64,000 nt of DNA from Leclercia sp. 29361 (lineage in GTDB: Bacteria; Pseudomonadota; Gammaproteobacteria; Enterobacterales; Enterobacteriaceae), in assembly GCF_011290365.1 (NCBI RefSeq), contig NZ_CP049786.1, positions 4,216,001 to 4,280,000 of the forward strand, given 5' to 3'. The stretch's first letter is position 1, and each line of letters starts with the position of its first letter. This document shows positions 39,478 to 52,203 of the stretch, one piece after another. The position numbers and the translations under genes were made by a program. The notes beneath the pieces are model-generated. The model ran no database searches. It had not been told where the DNA came from and saw only the letters and a list, made by a program, of their open reading frames with translations.

Positions 39478-40482
39478 TCAGAAGTCGTAGTTGTTGATGT
39501 TCTCTTTGGTGAACACCACCCGCTCCGGCAGCAGCACGATGCCATTGCCTTTCGCTTCATACTGATAGCCCTGGACGCTGTTCGGCTCCACCTTCAGCGT
39601 GCCGATATCCTTCACCTCCACGCTGTCGCCGACGTTAAGATCGCCTTTTTTCAGCAAACGATCGGCGACATTGACCGCAATTTTGCCCTGTTGCACCACA
39701 TCCCACAGACCAAAGGCTTTCACCGTGCCGCGCTCCACGTACGGACGCATCACGTTCGGGGTACTGAAGCCGACGATCGCCACCCCTTCACGCTTCAGGT
39801 TCTCTGCCGCCTGGGCCGCCGCTGGCAGGGCGTTGGCGTCCGGGGCGATGATCGCATCCAGATCCGGATAGGCTTTTAAGATCCCTTCGGCGGTCTGCAG
39901 GGATTTGGTGGCATCGTTATAGCCAAACTGGGTGGTGACGATCTGCCACTCGGGGTGCTCTTTGGCGATTTTGGCTTTCGCCGCGTTCACCCACTGGTTC
40001 TGATCGGTAACGGTGGGGCTGGAGTAGAAGAACGCCACTTTGGCGGCCGGTTTGGTGACCTGCTTCGAGGCCATATCCACCAGCAGGCCGCCGAGCTGTT
40101 CCGGGGTGCCCTGGTTGATGTAGATGCTGCGGCACTCCGGTTTGGTGTCGGAATCCCAGGTCAGGACTTTCACCCCGCGCTGCATGGCGCGCTTCAACGC
40201 CGGACAGAGCCCATCCGGCGACACCGCCGAGACGATAATGGCGTTATAGCCCTGGTTGACGAAGTTATTGATCAGCTGCACCTGCCCGGAGACGCTCGGC
40301 TCGGTCGGGCCATCGTAGGTGACCTCCGCCCCCAGCGCTTTACCCGCCTCTTTTGCGCCGTTACCGCCGCTGGTAAAGAAGCCGACCCCCACCAGTTTCG
40401 GGATAAACGCGATGCGATCCGCCGCCTGCGCCGTCGCCACGCTTAACGCCACGGCCAGCACCATCAGTTTTATTTTCATCAT
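39478..40482 (-). CDS. lsrB: AI-2 periplasmic binding protein
   Basis: 334 residues from ATGATG with GGAGCGT just before it; the first ATG overlaps the lsrD stop (ATGA). Signal peptide about 1-21 ([15 protein letters not shown]). Type I periplasmic-binding fold with ligand region [23 protein letters not shown] and [10 protein letters not shown]. It delivers AI-2 to the LsrACD importer. The upstream in-frame extension carries no signal peptide and is rejected. Confidence 0.95.
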   Translation of the reverse strand: MMKIKLMVLAVALSVATAQAADRIAFIPKLVGVGFFTSGGNGAKEAGKALGAEVTYDGPTEPSVSGQVQLINNFVNQGYNAIIVSAVSPDGLCPALKRAMQRGVKVLTWDSDTKPECRSIYINQGTPEQLGGLLVDMASKQVTKPAAKVAFFYSSPTVTDQNQWVNAAKAKIAKEHPEWQIVTTQFGYNDATKSLQTAEGILKAYPDLDAIIAPDANALPAAAQAAENLKREGVAIVGFSTPNVMRPYVERGTVKAFGLWDVVQQGKIAVNVADRLLKKGDLNVGDSVEVKDIGTLKVEPNSVQGYQYEAKGNGIVLLPERVVFTKENINNYDF

Positions 40483-41459
40483 ACGCTCCGGGTATTTTTT
40501 GTGAGAAGAGACCGCACCCATTCACGATGCAGACTCAGCGAACGCCCCATCACCACCACAACCAGCAGCGCCCCTGACAGCGCGCTCGACACCTGATTGG
40601 GGATGCCAACCATCTGTAACCCCTGCTGCAGATACCCCACCAGCAATGCCGCCAGCGCCGTACCCAGTACCGAACCTGAACCGCCGTAGATATTCGCCCC
40701 GCCAAGCACCGCCGCGGTGAGCGCTGGCATCAGCAGGTCGCGCCCCAGATCGGAACGCGCCGAGCCGAAATAGGAGACCATCACCAGAGCGGCAATCGCC
40801 GAGGCCACACCCACCAGGCCATACAGCGCATAGGGCATGCCGTTCACCGACAGGGCCGCATAGCGCGCCGCGCGGGGGTTTTGCCCAATCAGAAACAGGT
40901 GACGGCCAAAGCGCCCGCGGTGAACGATCAGCCAGAAGAAGAAAGTAATAAATGCGAACAGCACCAGCGGGATCGGCAGGCCGAGAACCGTGAGGTTGGC
41001 AAAGGCGGTGAAGCTCTCCGGGAAGCCGCCAATGCCTTCGTAGCCGGTCGCCCCGGCCATCCCCGAGAGCAGCAGCGCTCCGCCGCCGTACAGGTAGAGC
41101 GTGCCGAGGGTGATCACCAGCGGACTGATGCCGGTGTAGTGGATCAGTGCCGCGTTAAACAGGCCGCACAGCAGCCCGAGCAGCAGGGTAAGCGGGACCG
41201 CCGCCACCATCGGCACACCGGACTGCATCATCACCCCCAGGGCGATGGCGCACAGGCCGATGGTCGAGCCCAGCGAGATGTCGATCCCGCCGCTGATAAT
41301 CACCAGCGTCAGCGGCAGGGCCACGATGCCGATGCAGATAAAATCGCTGGTGCTGAACAGCAGCATGTTGATGTCGAGCATCCGCGGATTGAGGGCGCCA
41401 AACAGCAGGATCTCCAGCACCAGTAACAGCAGCAGCGCCCACTCCCAGTTAAGCTTCAT
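40479..41459 (-). CDS. lsrD: AI-2 ABC transporter permease LsrD
   Basis: 326 residues with about ten membrane helices of the ribose-type permease family. It contains the family segment [21 protein letters not shown] and the loop [22 protein letters not shown] that meets the ATPase. It pairs with LsrC. The coding region starts right after the lsrC stop with no spacer and overlaps lsrB by 4 nt. Length is near that of E. coli LsrD. Confidence 0.95.
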   Translation of the reverse strand: MKLNWEWALLLLLVLEILLFGALNPRMLDINMLLFSTSDFICIGIVALPLTLVIISGGIDISLGSTIGLCAIALGVMMQSGVPMVAAVPLTLLLGLLCGLFNAALIHYTGISPLVITLGTLYLYGGGALLLSGMAGATGYEGIGGFPESFTAFANLTVLGLPIPLVLFAFITFFFWLIVHRGRFGRHLFLIGQNPRAARYAALSVNGMPYALYGLVGVASAIAALVMVSYFGSARSDLGRDLLMPALTAAVLGGANIYGGSGSVLGTALAALLVGYLQQGLQMVGIPNQVSSALSGALLVVVVMGRSLSLHREWVRSLLTKNTRSV

Positions 41460-42491
41460 CTACGCCACCTCTTTGTTGCGTTTGCGAAACGGGGTGACGT
41501 GCTTCCCCCCTTTGTTGCCCGGCTGGAAACGGCTGTACTTCAGCGCCCGCTGATGACGCGCCAGCGCCTGGCGCAGTCGTCCATCGAGCACCAGCACCCC
41601 CAGCAGCACGAGGCCAGCGATAAAGTCGTTCCACCAGGCCGGGAGACGGAACAGCACCAGTACGGTGTCGATCTGAGTCAGGAAGAAGGCCCCCAGCAGC
41701 GCGCCGATTAAGGTCCCGGTGCCGCCGAGCAGGGAGATGCCCCCCAGCACGCAGGCGGCGATGGCCTTCATCTCCAGCCCGCTGCCGGTCTGGTTCGGCA
41801 CGAAGCCGATCTGCGCGGCGAAGACGATCCCGGCGCAGGCCGCCAGCACGCCGTTAAGGGTGAAGGCCGCCATCCGGGTGCGGTTCACCGCCACGCCCAG
41901 CTGACGGGCGGCGGCAAGGTTATCCCCGACGGCGTAAAAATCCCGGCCAAAGGCGGTGCGCGACAGGATCCACGCCCCGAGAGCGGCGATCGCCAGCACC
42001 ACCATCCCCAGCGGCGAGATGCCGAGCGCCACCGGCTCCGACAGCGCTTTCAGGCTTACCGGCAGGCCTTCAATCCACTTCCCGCCGGTCCAGAGCAGCA
42101 TCACCCCGCGCCACAGCCCCAGCGTGCCGAGGGTGGCGACAATCGCCGGAATGCGCAGCCCCACTACCAGCAGGCCGTTGAAGGCCCCCGCCAGTGCCCC
42201 GATCGCCAGCGCAAACAGGATCGCCACCGGCAGGCCGTAGCCGTTGTTCAGCGCTACCCCCACGGCGATGGCGCACAGCCCGACAATCGAGCCGACCGAG
42301 ACGTCGATATTGCGGGTCAGCATCACCAGCCCGGCACCGAGCGCCAGCAGGATCAGGATCTGCGAACTGGCAAAGATCATCCCCAGGGTCTGCAGGCTGA
42401 GGTAGGCCGGGTTGAGCGCTACCAGCACCACAAACAGGGCGAGGATCGCCAGCAGCGCGCTGAGCTCGCGGTTTTTCAGGAGTGTTTTCAT
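41460..42491 (-). CDS. lsrC: AI-2 ABC transporter permease LsrC
   Basis: 343-residue multi-pass permease. It has [41 protein letters not shown] and the ATPase-contact loop [19 protein letters not shown], close to E. coli LsrC throughout. The C-terminal tail is basic ([18 protein letters not shown]). It overlaps lsrA by 4 nt (ATGA), so the transporter subunits are probably translationally coupled. Confidence 0.95.
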   Translation of the reverse strand: MKTLLKNRELSALLAILALFVVLVALNPAYLSLQTLGMIFASSQILILLALGAGLVMLTRNIDVSVGSIVGLCAIAVGVALNNGYGLPVAILFALAIGALAGAFNGLLVVGLRIPAIVATLGTLGLWRGVMLLWTGGKWIEGLPVSLKALSEPVALGISPLGMVVLAIAALGAWILSRTAFGRDFYAVGDNLAAARQLGVAVNRTRMAAFTLNGVLAACAGIVFAAQIGFVPNQTGSGLEMKAIAACVLGGISLLGGTGTLIGALLGAFFLTQIDTVLVLFRLPAWWNDFIAGLVLLGVLVLDGRLRQALARHQRALKYSRFQPGNKGGKHVTPFRKRNKEVA

Positions 42492-43975
42492 GCCTGTCCT
42501 CCAAAGGCCAGGGCCATCATGCGGTCAAGGCTGACGGCGTGGCGCGGCAGTTCCCCGCTCAGCACCCCCTGATGCATCACCAGCACCCGATCTGCGAGAC
42601 CGGGGAACTCATCCATGTCGCTGGAGATCATCAGCACCGCCACGTTTTGCGCCGCCACGCTTTTGATCAGCTGATAGATATCAGCCCGGGCCGAGACGTC
42701 CACCCCGCGGGTCGGTTCATCGACGATCAGCAGCAGCGGATTGGCCTCCAGGCAGCGGGCCAGCAGCACCTTCTGCTGATTGCCCCCCGACAGGGTGCGC
42801 ACGGTCTGATCCGGACTGTTGAGTTTGATCCCCAGCGCCCGGTGATAGCGTTCCACCACCGCCGCCTCGCGTTTGCGCTGCTGCCAGAGCGAGGGTTCAT
42901 TCAGGGCCACCGTGTTCCAGCGGACCGGCGCATCTAGAAACAGGCCGGATACCTGCCTGTCCTCCGGGAGATAGACCAGCCCCTTCTCCAGCCGGGCACT
43001 GACCGGATCGCTGTCGATCTGCTGGTTTTCGAGCCAGATCTTGCCCCCACGTGGCGGGCGCAGGCCGTACAGGGTTTCGGCAAACTCGGTGCGCCCGGAA
43101 CCCACCAGCCCGGCCAGGCCGACGATCTCCCCGGCGTAGATCTCAAGATCCAGATCGATAAAGCCTTCCCCGGTAAGGCTCTCCACCCGCAGGACCGGGA
43201 AATCCTGGGCCTGGGTGCGGCGATTGCCCGGCAGCGCCAGCCACAGCTTTTGCGTGTCGCTCAGCCCCTGTTCGCGGCTGACCGGGGTCATGGCGGCGAT
43301 CAGCGCGTTATCATCAAACTGCGCGGTTTCACCGCTCAGGACGATCGCCCCGTCGCGCATCACCGAGACGTGGCTGGCGAGCTGGCGGATTTCGGGCAAC
43401 TTGTGGGAGATAAAGACGATGCCAACCCCCGCGGCCTGTAAGGCGCGGATCTGGCGGAACAGGCGTTCGGTTTCACCCGGCGTCAGCGAGGCGGTGGGCT
43501 CATCGAGGATCAGGATCTTCGCCTCGCGCATCAGCCCGCGCAGGATCTCCACCATCTGCTGATCCGCCACCTCCAGCGTGCTGGCGGCAGCCTCTAAATT
43601 GAGCTGGCACTGGAGCTGCTCCAGCTTATCGGCCAGCCGTCGGGCGATATCCTGTCCACGCGGCAGACGGAAGAGAATGTTTTCCCGCACGCTGAGGTTC
43701 GGGAACAGCATCGGCTCCTGAGGCACCAGATAGATGCCAAGCTGGTGCGCCTGGCCCGGTTTCAGGCGAGCAAAAGGCTGCCCGGCGATAGAAAGTTCAC
43801 CGCGGTCGGCAGTTTCAACTCCGGCGACGATCTTCATCAGGGTCGATTTCCCCGCGCCGTTGCCGCCCATCAGGGCGTGTACCTGTCCCGCAAGCAGAGT
43901 GAAATCAATGTTTTTCAGTACAGGAACGCCGGAAAACTGCTTCTGGATCCCGCGCGCCTCGATAAGTGCTGTCAT
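42488..43975 (-). CDS. lsrA: AI-2 ABC transporter ATP-binding protein LsrA
   Basis: 495 residues with two ATPase domains. The first has Walker [10 protein letters not shown] (37-45), a degenerate signature [12 protein letters not shown] and Walker [10 protein letters not shown]. The second lacks a normal P-loop ([10 protein letters not shown]) but keeps the signature LSGGNQQK and [12 protein letters not shown], as usual for ribose-type sugar ATPases. The ATG used has GGAG eight bases upstream; the open frame extends 16 codons further into the operator region and is rejected. It heads the lsrACDBFG operon, divergent from lsrR. Confidence 0.95.
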   Translation of the reverse strand: MTALIEARGIQKQFSGVPVLKNIDFTLLAGQVHALMGGNGAGKSTLMKIVAGVETADRGELSIAGQPFARLKPGQAHQLGIYLVPQEPMLFPNLSVRENILFRLPRGQDIARRLADKLEQLQCQLNLEAAASTLEVADQQMVEILRGLMREAKILILDEPTASLTPGETERLFRQIRALQAAGVGIVFISHKLPEIRQLASHVSVMRDGAIVLSGETAQFDDNALIAAMTPVSREQGLSDTQKLWLALPGNRRTQAQDFPVLRVESLTGEGFIDLDLEIYAGEIVGLAGLVGSGRTEFAETLYGLRPPRGGKIWLENQQIDSDPVSARLEKGLVYLPEDRQVSGLFLDAPVRWNTVALNEPSLWQQRKREAAVVERYHRALGIKLNSPDQTVRTLSGGNQQKVLLARCLEANPLLLIVDEPTRGVDVSARADIYQLIKSVAAQNVAVLMISSDMDEFPGLADRVLVMHQGVLSGELPRHAVSLDRMMALAFGGQA

Positions 43976-43988
43976 TATCGCTCCGCTA

Positions 43989-44023
43989 TTGAACAAATGA
44001 TTTTTGAAATTAATAATGTTCAA
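43989..44023. promoter_or_regulatory. Probable LsrR operator
   Basis: The half sites TTGAACA (43989-43995) and TGTTCAA (44017-44023) form an exact inverted repeat with centres 28 bp apart, just upstream of lsrA in the 214-bp lsrA-lsrR space. A further TTCAA lies at 44183. LsrR, released by phospho-AI-2, represses both directions in E. coli. The assignment is by position and symmetry only. Confidence 0.6.
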
Positions 44024-44189
44024 AAGCGTAGACGGTGAACTATATTTACAACCGTGCAGGGATCACAGTTTGATGGATATGATCCCGATAATGCAGAAAC
44101 ATTCCGGAATACCCGTTTTGCCGTGTGGCTCACACATTCAACCTGCGGCAGAGCGAACATATGATCTAAATTTTGATAAGAGTTCAAAT

Positions 44190-45161
44190 ATGGCTGAGAA
44201 ACGCGTTGCCGAAGAGGGACGATTTGCCGGACTGGCACTAACGGAAGAGGAACTGGTGGCGCGCGTGGCGTGGTGCTACTACCACGACGGCCTGACGCAG
44301 AACGATATCGGCGAGCGGCTGGGACTGCCGCGGCTCAAGATTTCGCGGCTGCTGGAGAAGGGTCGGCAGTCCGGGGTGATCCGGGTGCAGATCAACTCCC
44401 GCTACGAGGGCTGTCTGGCGCTGGAGACCGAACTCCAGCAGCGCTTCGGCCTGCGGCTGGCCCGCGTGTTGCCAGCCCTGAACACCCCACCGATGAGCGT
44501 GCGTTTAGGCATTGGTGCCGCGCAGTCGTTGATGGGGGTGCTGGAACCCGGCCAACTGCTGGCGGTGGGATTTGGTGAAACCACCATGAGCTGCATTCAG
44601 CACCTAAGCGGCTTTATCAGCTCCCAGCAGGTGCGGCTGGTGACGCTTTCCGGCGGTGTCGGGCCCTATATGACCGGCATTGGCCAGCTGGATGCCGCCT
44701 GCAGCATCAGCATGATCCCTGCCCCGCTGCGGGTTTCATCCGCGGAAGTGGCCGGGATCTTAAAGCGGGAAACCAGCGTGCGGGATGTGATCCTCGCCGC
44801 CACCGCCGCCGATGTGGCGGTGGTCGGGATTGGCTCGGTGAATCAGCGCCGGGACGCCACTATCCTGCGCTCCGGCTATATCAGCGAAGGCGAGCAGCTG
44901 ATGTTTGCCCGTAAAGGGGCGGTGGGGGATATCCTCGGTTATTTCCTTAACGCCAACGGCGAGCGGGTAGAGGAGCTGGAGATCCACCGGGAATTACTTG
45001 GCGTCACCCTCGATGAACTGGCGCAGTTACCGGTCATCGTCGGCGTCGCCGGAGGGGAAGAGAAAGCCGATGCGATTTATGCCGCACTGAACGGTCGCCG
45101 TATCAATGGCCTGGTGACGGAAGAGACGACAGCCCGCGCGGTGCTGGCTCTGGCAAAATAA
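44190..45161 (+). CDS. lsrR: Transcriptional repressor of the lsr genes
   Basis: 323 residues, DeoR/SorC family. An N-terminal helix-turn-helix ([20 protein letters not shown] then [19 protein letters not shown]) is joined to a sugar-phosphate-binding domain ([52 protein letters not shown]). Phospho-AI-2 releases it from DNA. The chosen ATG gives the length and start of E. coli LsrR; the frame stays open for 62 codons upstream through the operator, which is not homologous. The next gene, lsrK, follows in the same direction after 37 bp. Confidence 0.95.
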   Translation: MAEKRVAEEGRFAGLALTEEELVARVAWCYYHDGLTQNDIGERLGLPRLKISRLLEKGRQSGVIRVQINSRYEGCLALETELQQRFGLRLARVLPALNTPPMSVRLGIGAAQSLMGVLEPGQLLAVGFGETTMSCIQHLSGFISSQQVRLVTLSGGVGPYMTGIGQLDAACSISMIPAPLRVSSAEVAGILKRETSVRDVILAATAADVAVVGIGSVNQRRDATILRSGYISEGEQLMFARKGAVGDILGYFLNANGERVEELEIHRELLGVTLDELAQLPVIVGVAGGEEKADAIYAALNGRRINGLVTEETTARAVLALAK

Positions 45162-45198
45162 GAGCCTGTCTGCCCTGCGCTTACGATGAGGCAAGCTC

Positions 45199-46833
45199 AT
45201 GAGTTACCTTTTAGCGTTAGATGCAGGGACGGGAAGCGTTCGCGCCGTTATTTTCGATTTGCTGGGCAACCAGGTCGCCGTCGGCCAGGCGGAGTGGAAA
45301 CACCTGAGCGTGGAGAACGTTCCCGGCTCGATGGAGTTTGACCTCGACACCAACTGGCGGCTGGCCTGCCAGTGTATTCACCAGGCGCTGGAGCGGGCGC
45401 AGCTGAGTCCGGCGGCTATCCAGTCCGTCGCCTGCTGCTCGATGCGGGAAGGGATCGTCCTCTACGACCGCAACGGCGACGCCATCTGGGCCTGCGCCAA
45501 CGTTGATGCCCGCGCCAGCCGCGAAGTGGCCGAGCTGAAAGAGATCCACGACTTCCGCTTTGAATCCGAAGTGTATGACGTCTCCGGCCAGACCCTGGCC
45601 CTGAGCGCCATGCCGCGCCTGCTGTGGCTGGCGCACCATCGCCCGGATATCTACCGCAACGCGGCCACCATCACCATGATCAGCGACTGGCTGGCGGCGA
45701 AGCTCTCCGGCGAGCTGGCGGTGGATCCGTCCAACGCGGGCACCACCGGCATGTTAGATCTCTTCTCCCGCGACTGGCGTCCGGCGCTGCTGGACATGGC
45801 CGGGCTGCGCGCCGATATTCTCTCCCCGGTAAAAGAGACTGGCACCCTGCTCGGGGCAGTGACCAGGGAGGCGGCGCAGCAGAGCGGCCTGCGGGAAGGC
45901 ACCCCGGTGGTGATGGGCGGTGGCGACGTGCAGTTGGGCTGCCTGGGGCTGGGGGTGGTCCGCGCCGGGCAGACTGCGGTGCTGGGCGGCACCTTCTGGC
46001 AGCAGGTGGTCAACCTGCCGCAGGTGCGTACCGATCCGCAGATGAACATCCGCGTGAACCCGCACGTCATCCCCGGCATGGCTCAGGCGGAGTCGATCAG
46101 CTTCTTCACCGGGCTGACCATGCGCTGGTTCCGCGACGCCTTCTGCGCCGAAGAGAAGCTGATTGCCGAGCGGATGGGGATGGATACCTACGCCCTGATG
46201 GAGGAGATGGCCAGCCGGGTGCCGGCGGGTTCCCATGGGGTGATGCCGATCTTCTCCGATGCGATGCACTTTAAGCAGTGGTATCACGCTGCGCCGTCGT
46301 TTATTAACCTCTCCATCGATCCGGAAAAATGCAACAAAGCCACCCTGTTCCGGGCACTTGAGGAGAACGCGGCGATCGTCTCCGCCTGTAACCTGGCGCA
46401 GATATCGCAGTTTTCCGGGGTGAATTTTGACGGCCTGGTGTTTGCTGGCGGCGGCGCGAAAGGGGCACTGTGGAGCCAGATATTAAGCGACGTCACCGGC
46501 CTGCCGGTGCGGGTGCCGGAGGTGAAAGAGGCGACCGCGCTGGGGTGCGCCATTGCCGCGGGAACCGGTGCCGGGCTGTACAGCGATATGGCCTCTACCG
46601 GCGAGAAACTGGTGAAGTGGAGCCGGGAGTTCACCCCGAACCCGGCGCACCGGGTGCTGTACGACGGCATGATGCAGAAGTGGCAGGCGGTGTATGCCGA
46701 TCAGCTGGGGCTGGTGGACAGCGGGCTGACCACCTCGATGTGGCAGGCGCCGGGGCTGGTGCGGTCATCCCCCTCACCCCGGCCCTCTCCCCAAAGGGGC
46801 GAGGGAGAAACCCCGATGGAGCCAATCCTGTAA
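45199..46833 (+). CDS. lsrK: Autoinducer-2 kinase with a repeat-derived C-terminal tail
   Basis: 544 residues, FGGY carbohydrate kinase family. It phosphorylates AI-2 in the cytoplasm, trapping it and making the LsrR inducer. The N-terminal phosphate-binding region is [20 protein letters not shown], with [19 protein letters not shown] in the middle and [20 protein letters not shown] at the second nucleotide site. The body ends [12 protein letters not shown], where E. coli LsrK stops. Here about 20 extra residues ([17 protein letters not shown] then TPMEPIL) follow, encoded by an intergenic palindromic repeat. The tail is probably neutral for activity. Confidence 0.95.
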   Translation: MSYLLALDAGTGSVRAVIFDLLGNQVAVGQAEWKHLSVENVPGSMEFDLDTNWRLACQCIHQALERAQLSPAAIQSVACCSMREGIVLYDRNGDAIWACANVDARASREVAELKEIHDFRFESEVYDVSGQTLALSAMPRLLWLAHHRPDIYRNAATITMISDWLAAKLSGELAVDPSNAGTTGMLDLFSRDWRPALLDMAGLRADILSPVKETGTLLGAVTREAAQQSGLREGTPVVMGGGDVQLGCLGLGVVRAGQTAVLGGTFWQQVVNLPQVRTDPQMNIRVNPHVIPGMAQAESISFFTGLTMRWFRDAFCAEEKLIAERMGMDTYALMEEMASRVPAGSHGVMPIFSDAMHFKQWYHAAPSFINLSIDPEKCNKATLFRALEENAAIVSACNLAQISQFSGVNFDGLVFAGGGAKGALWSQILSDVTGLPVRVPEVKEATALGCAIAAGTGAGLYSDMASTGEKLVKWSREFTPNPAHRVLYDGMMQKWQAVYADQLGLVDSGLTTSMWQAPGLVRSSPSPRPSPQRGEGETPMEPIL

Positions 46834-46887
46834 GACCGCACCTGACTGTTCCCTCTCCCCTATGGGGAGAGGGTTAGGGTGAGGGGT
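46768..46887. repeat. CCCTCTCCC palindromic repeats at the lsrK 3' end
   Basis: Two units: CCCTCACCCCGGCCCTCTCC with AAAGGGGCGAGGG inside lsrK, and CCCTCTCCCCTATGGGGAGA GGG with TTAGGGTGAGGG after the stop. Similar units lie after fadH, alx and sstT. The outer one can form a strong hairpin and may serve as the lsrRK terminator. Confidence 0.8.
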
Positions 46888-46960
46888 GCCTTTTCTTGAG
46901 ATCTATCACAATCATTCAATCCCGCTTTTACCTTTCTTCTGCCGCTGGCTAAATTAGTAA

Positions 46961-49024
<2,064 letters not shown>

Positions 49025-49052
49025 CGGCATTGCCCGGCGGCGAGGTAAAAGC

Positions 49053-49135
49053 AAAACGGCAACCGGGTTGCCGTTTTTAGTGTTTGCACCCTCTCCCCGT
49101 GGGAGAGGGCCGGGGTGAGGGCATCAGGCCGCACC
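49053..49135 (+). terminator. fadH terminator fused to a CCCTCTCCC palindrome
   Basis: AAAACGGCAACC with GGTTGCCGTTTTT, then AGTGTTTG and the palindrome CCCTCTCCCCGTGGGAGAGG plus GTGAGGGCATCAGGCCGCAC. The whole block recurs almost unchanged at 54701-54784 after sstT. It lies between convergent fadH and rlmG. Confidence 0.88.
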
Positions 49136-49145
49136 TGTTTAAATC

Positions 49146-50282
49146 TTAACGACGGCGACCCGTCTTAACCGCCTTCAACACCACGAACTTGTTGTTGGTG
49201 GCCACCGTGGCACAGTTGCCGAAAATCTTCTTCAGCTTGTGGAAGTAGTCCAGGTGGCGGTTGGCCACGATGTACAGCTCACCGTTAATTTTCAGGCAGC
49301 GACGCGCGTGGTGGAACATCTCCCAGGCGACGTTATCGGTCAGGGCATGTTTCTGGTGGAACGGCGGGTTGCACAGCACGGCGTTAAAGCGGAACGGCTC
49401 CACCCCCGACAGCGCGTTGTTGATCATAAACTCGCAGCGATCCAGCGCTTCCGGCATGTTGGTTTCCACGTTCAGACGGCTGGACGCCACGGCCATTGGC
49501 GACTCATCGCTGAAGACCACGCTGGCCTCCGGGTTCTTCGCCAGCAGCGTCAGACCGATTACCCCATTACCGCAGCCGAGATCGACGATCTCCCCTTCCA
49601 GATTTTCCGGCAGATGTTCAATAAAGAAGCGTGCGCCGATATCCAGCCCGGTGCGGGAGAAGACGTTGGCGTGGTTGTGGATGGTCCAGTCGGTGCCTTC
49701 CAGCTTCCAGCTCAGGGTCTCTGGCGCGTCAGCCAGGGCTGGCTCGCTGAAGGTACAGTTGATCAGGCGCGCTTTTTTCCACGCCAGTGTGGTGGTGGTT
49801 GGCCCCAGAACTTTCTCGAACAGTTCAATGGTCGAGGTGTGGATATCACGCGCTTTTGCGCCCGCGATAATGCGCGTCTCGGGTGTTACGACCTTACGCA
49901 GCGCACGCAGCTGCTGTTCCAGCAGCGCCATGGTTTTCGGGATCTTAATCAGCACCACGCCCGGCGCCTGCGGATACTCCGCGGTGCTGTCGAGGAACTT
50001 CACGCTGCCTTCATCGAGCTCGTTGTGGCGCAGATTCTCGCGCGTCGCCAGCTCGCTTAAATAGGAGTCACCGATGCTATAAGGTGTATGTTCGACCAGC
50101 GCACAACCCAATGCGCCGAAAGCATCATTCAGGATCAGAACCGGGCCGCTAATTTCTGTCTCATCCAACTGTTGCAGCAGATATTCATCCGCCGCTTCCC
50201 ACGCCTGAAGCGGGTTAACGTCGTCCGTTTCCGGGAAACGTTTTAAGTCGAGTGAACGGAAACCGTTGTCTAAGTGGCTCAT
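49146..50282 (-). CDS. rlmG: 23S rRNA (guanine-1835-N2)-methyltransferase
   Basis: 378 residues, the same length as E. coli RlmG. It methylates G1835 of naked 23S rRNA with SAM. An N-terminal pseudo-methyltransferase domain is followed by the catalytic domain with [20 protein letters not shown] (SAM binding) and [15 protein letters not shown] (NPPF catalytic motif). The tail RRRR-type end (VKTGRRR) is basic. It is divergent from ygjP with 85 bp between the starts. Confidence 0.96.
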   Translation of the reverse strand: MSHLDNGFRSLDLKRFPETDDVNPLQAWEAADEYLLQQLDETEISGPVLILNDAFGALGCALVEHTPYSIGDSYLSELATRENLRHNELDEGSVKFLDSTAEYPQAPGVVLIKIPKTMALLEQQLRALRKVVTPETRIIAGAKARDIHTSTIELFEKVLGPTTTTLAWKKARLINCTFSEPALADAPETLSWKLEGTDWTIHNHANVFSRTGLDIGARFFIEHLPENLEGEIVDLGCGNGVIGLTLLAKNPEASVVFSDESPMAVASSRLNVETNMPEALDRCEFMINNALSGVEPFRFNAVLCNPPFHQKHALTDNVAWEMFHHARRCLKINGELYIVANRHLDYFHKLKKIFGNCATVATNNKFVVLKAVKTGRRR

Positions 50283-50367
50283 CGGCCCTCCTGAATGGTA
50301 AAATTTCGGCGTTATCCCTGAAAAGGGTGCGTGAGTATACCCGTTTTCAAATTATTTTGGGGTTTTG

Positions 50368-50856
50368 ATGAACCAGCTGACTTATCTCCAGGGCTACCCG
50401 GAGCATCTGCTTTCCCAGGTCCGCACGTTAATTGCCGAGCAAAAGCTGGGGGCGGTGCTGGAAAAACGCTACCCGGGGACCCATGATTTCGCCACCGATA
50501 AAGCCCTCTGGCAGTATACGCAGGATATGAAAAACCGATATCTGAAGAGCGCCCCGCCAATCAATAAGGTGATGTACGACAACAAGATCCACGTGCTGAA
50601 GAATGCCCTGGGTCTGCATACCGCCATCTCCCGCGTGCAGGGCGGCAAGCTGAAAGCCAAAGCCGAGATCCGCGTGGCAACCGTGTTCCGCAACGCGCCG
50701 GAAGCCTTCCTGCGCATGATTGTGGTGCACGAGCTGGCGCACCTGAAAGAGAAAGAGCACGACAAGGCCTTCTACTCTCTGTGCTGTCATATGGAGCCGC
50801 AGTACCACCAGCTGGAGTTTGATACTCGCCTGTGGCTGACGCATTTATCGTTATAG
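50368..50856 (+). CDS. ygjP: YgjP-like metallohydrolase with HExxH-type motif
   Basis: 162 residues. The zinc motif HELAHLKEKEHDKAFY (HExxH with a downstream His) is near residue 127, preceded by RMIVV. The N-terminal half (YLQGYPEHLLSQVRTLIAEQ, FATDKALWQYTQDMKNRYLK) is typical of the YgjP/WLM-related group. The E. coli protein has been described as a UTP pyrophosphatase; I cannot confirm the activity here. ATG at 50368 is preferred to the TTG one codon earlier, with TTGGGG upstream. It is followed by ygjR in the same direction. Confidence 0.92.
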   Translation: MNQLTYLQGYPEHLLSQVRTLIAEQKLGAVLEKRYPGTHDFATDKALWQYTQDMKNRYLKSAPPINKVMYDNKIHVLKNALGLHTAISRVQGGKLKAKAEIRVATVFRNAPEAFLRMIVVHELAHLKEKEHDKAFYSLCCHMEPQYHQLEFDTRLWLTHLSL

Positions 50857-50926
50857 CGCACAAGATTTGTCATCATCACGTGCTACAGTGGCAACAGGTT
50901 CCCAGCAACGGAGTTCGTGAACGTTT

Positions 50927-51925
50927 ATGATACGTTTCGCAGTCATTGGGACGAACTGGATCACGCGCCAGTTCGTCGATGCCGCCCATGAGACCGGCAA
51001 ATATAAGCTCACCGCAGTCTATTCCCGCAGCCTTGAACAGGCTCAGGCCTTTGCTAACGACTATCTTGTCGAGCATCTGTTTACCTCTCTGGAGGCGATG
51101 GCACAAAGCGATGCCATTGATGCGGTCTATATTGCCAGCCCGAATTCACTGCATTTCCCGCAGACGACGCTGTTCCTCAGCCACAAAAAGCATGTGATCT
51201 GCGAGAAGCCGCTGGCCTCCAATATTGATGAAGTTGAGGCGGCTATTGCGCTTGCGAGGGAAAACCAGGTGGTGCTGTTCGAAGCGTTCAAAACCGCCAG
51301 CCTGCCGAATTTCCTGTTGCTGCAGCAGTCCTTGCCGAAAATCGGCAAAGTGCGCAAAGCCTTTATCAACTACTGCCAGTATTCGTCGCGCTATCAGCGC
51401 TATCTCGATGGCGAGAACCCGAACACCTTTAATCCGGCGTTTTCTAACGGCTCGATTATGGATATCGGCTTCTACTGCCTGGCCTCGGCGGTAGCGCTGT
51501 GGGGCGAGCCGCACCGGGTGCAGGCCACCGCCAGCCTGCTGGAGAGCGGAGTCGATGCTCACGGTCTGGTGGTGCTGGACTACGGTGATTTCAGCGTGAC
51601 CCTGCAGCACTCCAAGGTGAGTGATTCGGTGCTGCCGAGTGAAATCCAGGGCGAGAACGGCTCGCTGGTTGTCGAGAAGATCTCCGAGTGCCAGAAGCTG
51701 AGCCTGGTGCCGCGCGGCGGCAAGGCACAGGAGCTGACGCAGCCTCAGCATATCAACACTATGCTGTATGAGGCAGAGGTGTTTGCGCGTCTGGTCGAAA
51801 CCCAGGAAGTAAACCATCCGGGCCTGGCGGTGAGCCGTACCACGGCGAAGCTGCAGACCGAGATCCGTCGTCAGACGGGGGTGGTGTTCCCGGCGGATGG
51901 CCTGAACGCAGAAGTTACCGCGTAA
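50927..51925 (+). CDS. ygjR: Gfo/Idh/MocA-family oxidoreductase YgjR
   Basis: 332 residues. The N-terminal Rossmann fold begins MIRFAVIGTNWITRQFVDAA, and the conserved EKP motif is in HVICEKPLASN near residue 93. The C-terminal sheet domain contains NGSIMDIGFYCLASAVALWG, the HxxxD-like active region in this family. It presumably reduces or oxidises a sugar or polyol derivative with NAD(P); the substrate is unknown. The gene follows ygjP by 70 bp, as in E. coli. Confidence 0.93.
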   Translation: MIRFAVIGTNWITRQFVDAAHETGKYKLTAVYSRSLEQAQAFANDYLVEHLFTSLEAMAQSDAIDAVYIASPNSLHFPQTTLFLSHKKHVICEKPLASNIDEVEAAIALARENQVVLFEAFKTASLPNFLLLQQSLPKIGKVRKAFINYCQYSSRYQRYLDGENPNTFNPAFSNGSIMDIGFYCLASAVALWGEPHRVQATASLLESGVDAHGLVVLDYGDFSVTLQHSKVSDSVLPSEIQGENGSLVVEKISECQKLSLVPRGGKAQELTQPQHINTMLYEAEVFARLVETQEVNHPGLAVSRTTAKLQTEIRRQTGVVFPADGLNAEVTA

Positions 51926-51984
51926 AGCTGTGTAATGAATTAGTGCAGGTCATTGACGAAATCAATGACCTGACATATTTTGTT

Positions 51985-52185
51985 ACCTGCAAAGGGGAGT
52001 AACTTCCTTGCCGGTGGATCGTCATTACGATGCGTATAAAACCGCATCCGGTCGCCGGGCAACGAAAAAGGAATGCGATTAGCGTATTCCTTTCTTGTTG
52101 TAAGTGAGACCTTGCCGGAAGGCGAGGTCTATGCATAAAAAACGCAACGGCTATCGTCTTCTGACCATAGCCGTTTTTGTTTTTT
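51985..52185 (+). ncRNA. yybP-ykoY manganese riboswitch (alx leader, SraF/PRE)
   Basis: The leader contains the family blocks CAAAGGGGAGTAAC (51990-52003), CGCCGGGCAACGAAAAAGG (about 52053-52071) and GTGAGACC (52104-52111) closing with GCGAGGTC. It is followed by a stem AACGGCTAT / ATAGCCGTT (52146-52175) with a T-rich tail, then the alx ribosome-binding site. In E. coli this leader (sraF, also called PRE) responds to Mn2+ and to alkaline pH and controls alx. The order of blocks is preserved. Confidence 0.93.
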
Positions 52186-52203
52186 ACGCGTAAGGAAAAT
52201 TGT

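Noticed and set aside
44004..44189. 62-codon N-terminal extension of LsrR
   Set aside because: It crosses the lsrA-lsrR operator region, has no homology to LsrR, and the later ATG gives the family length.
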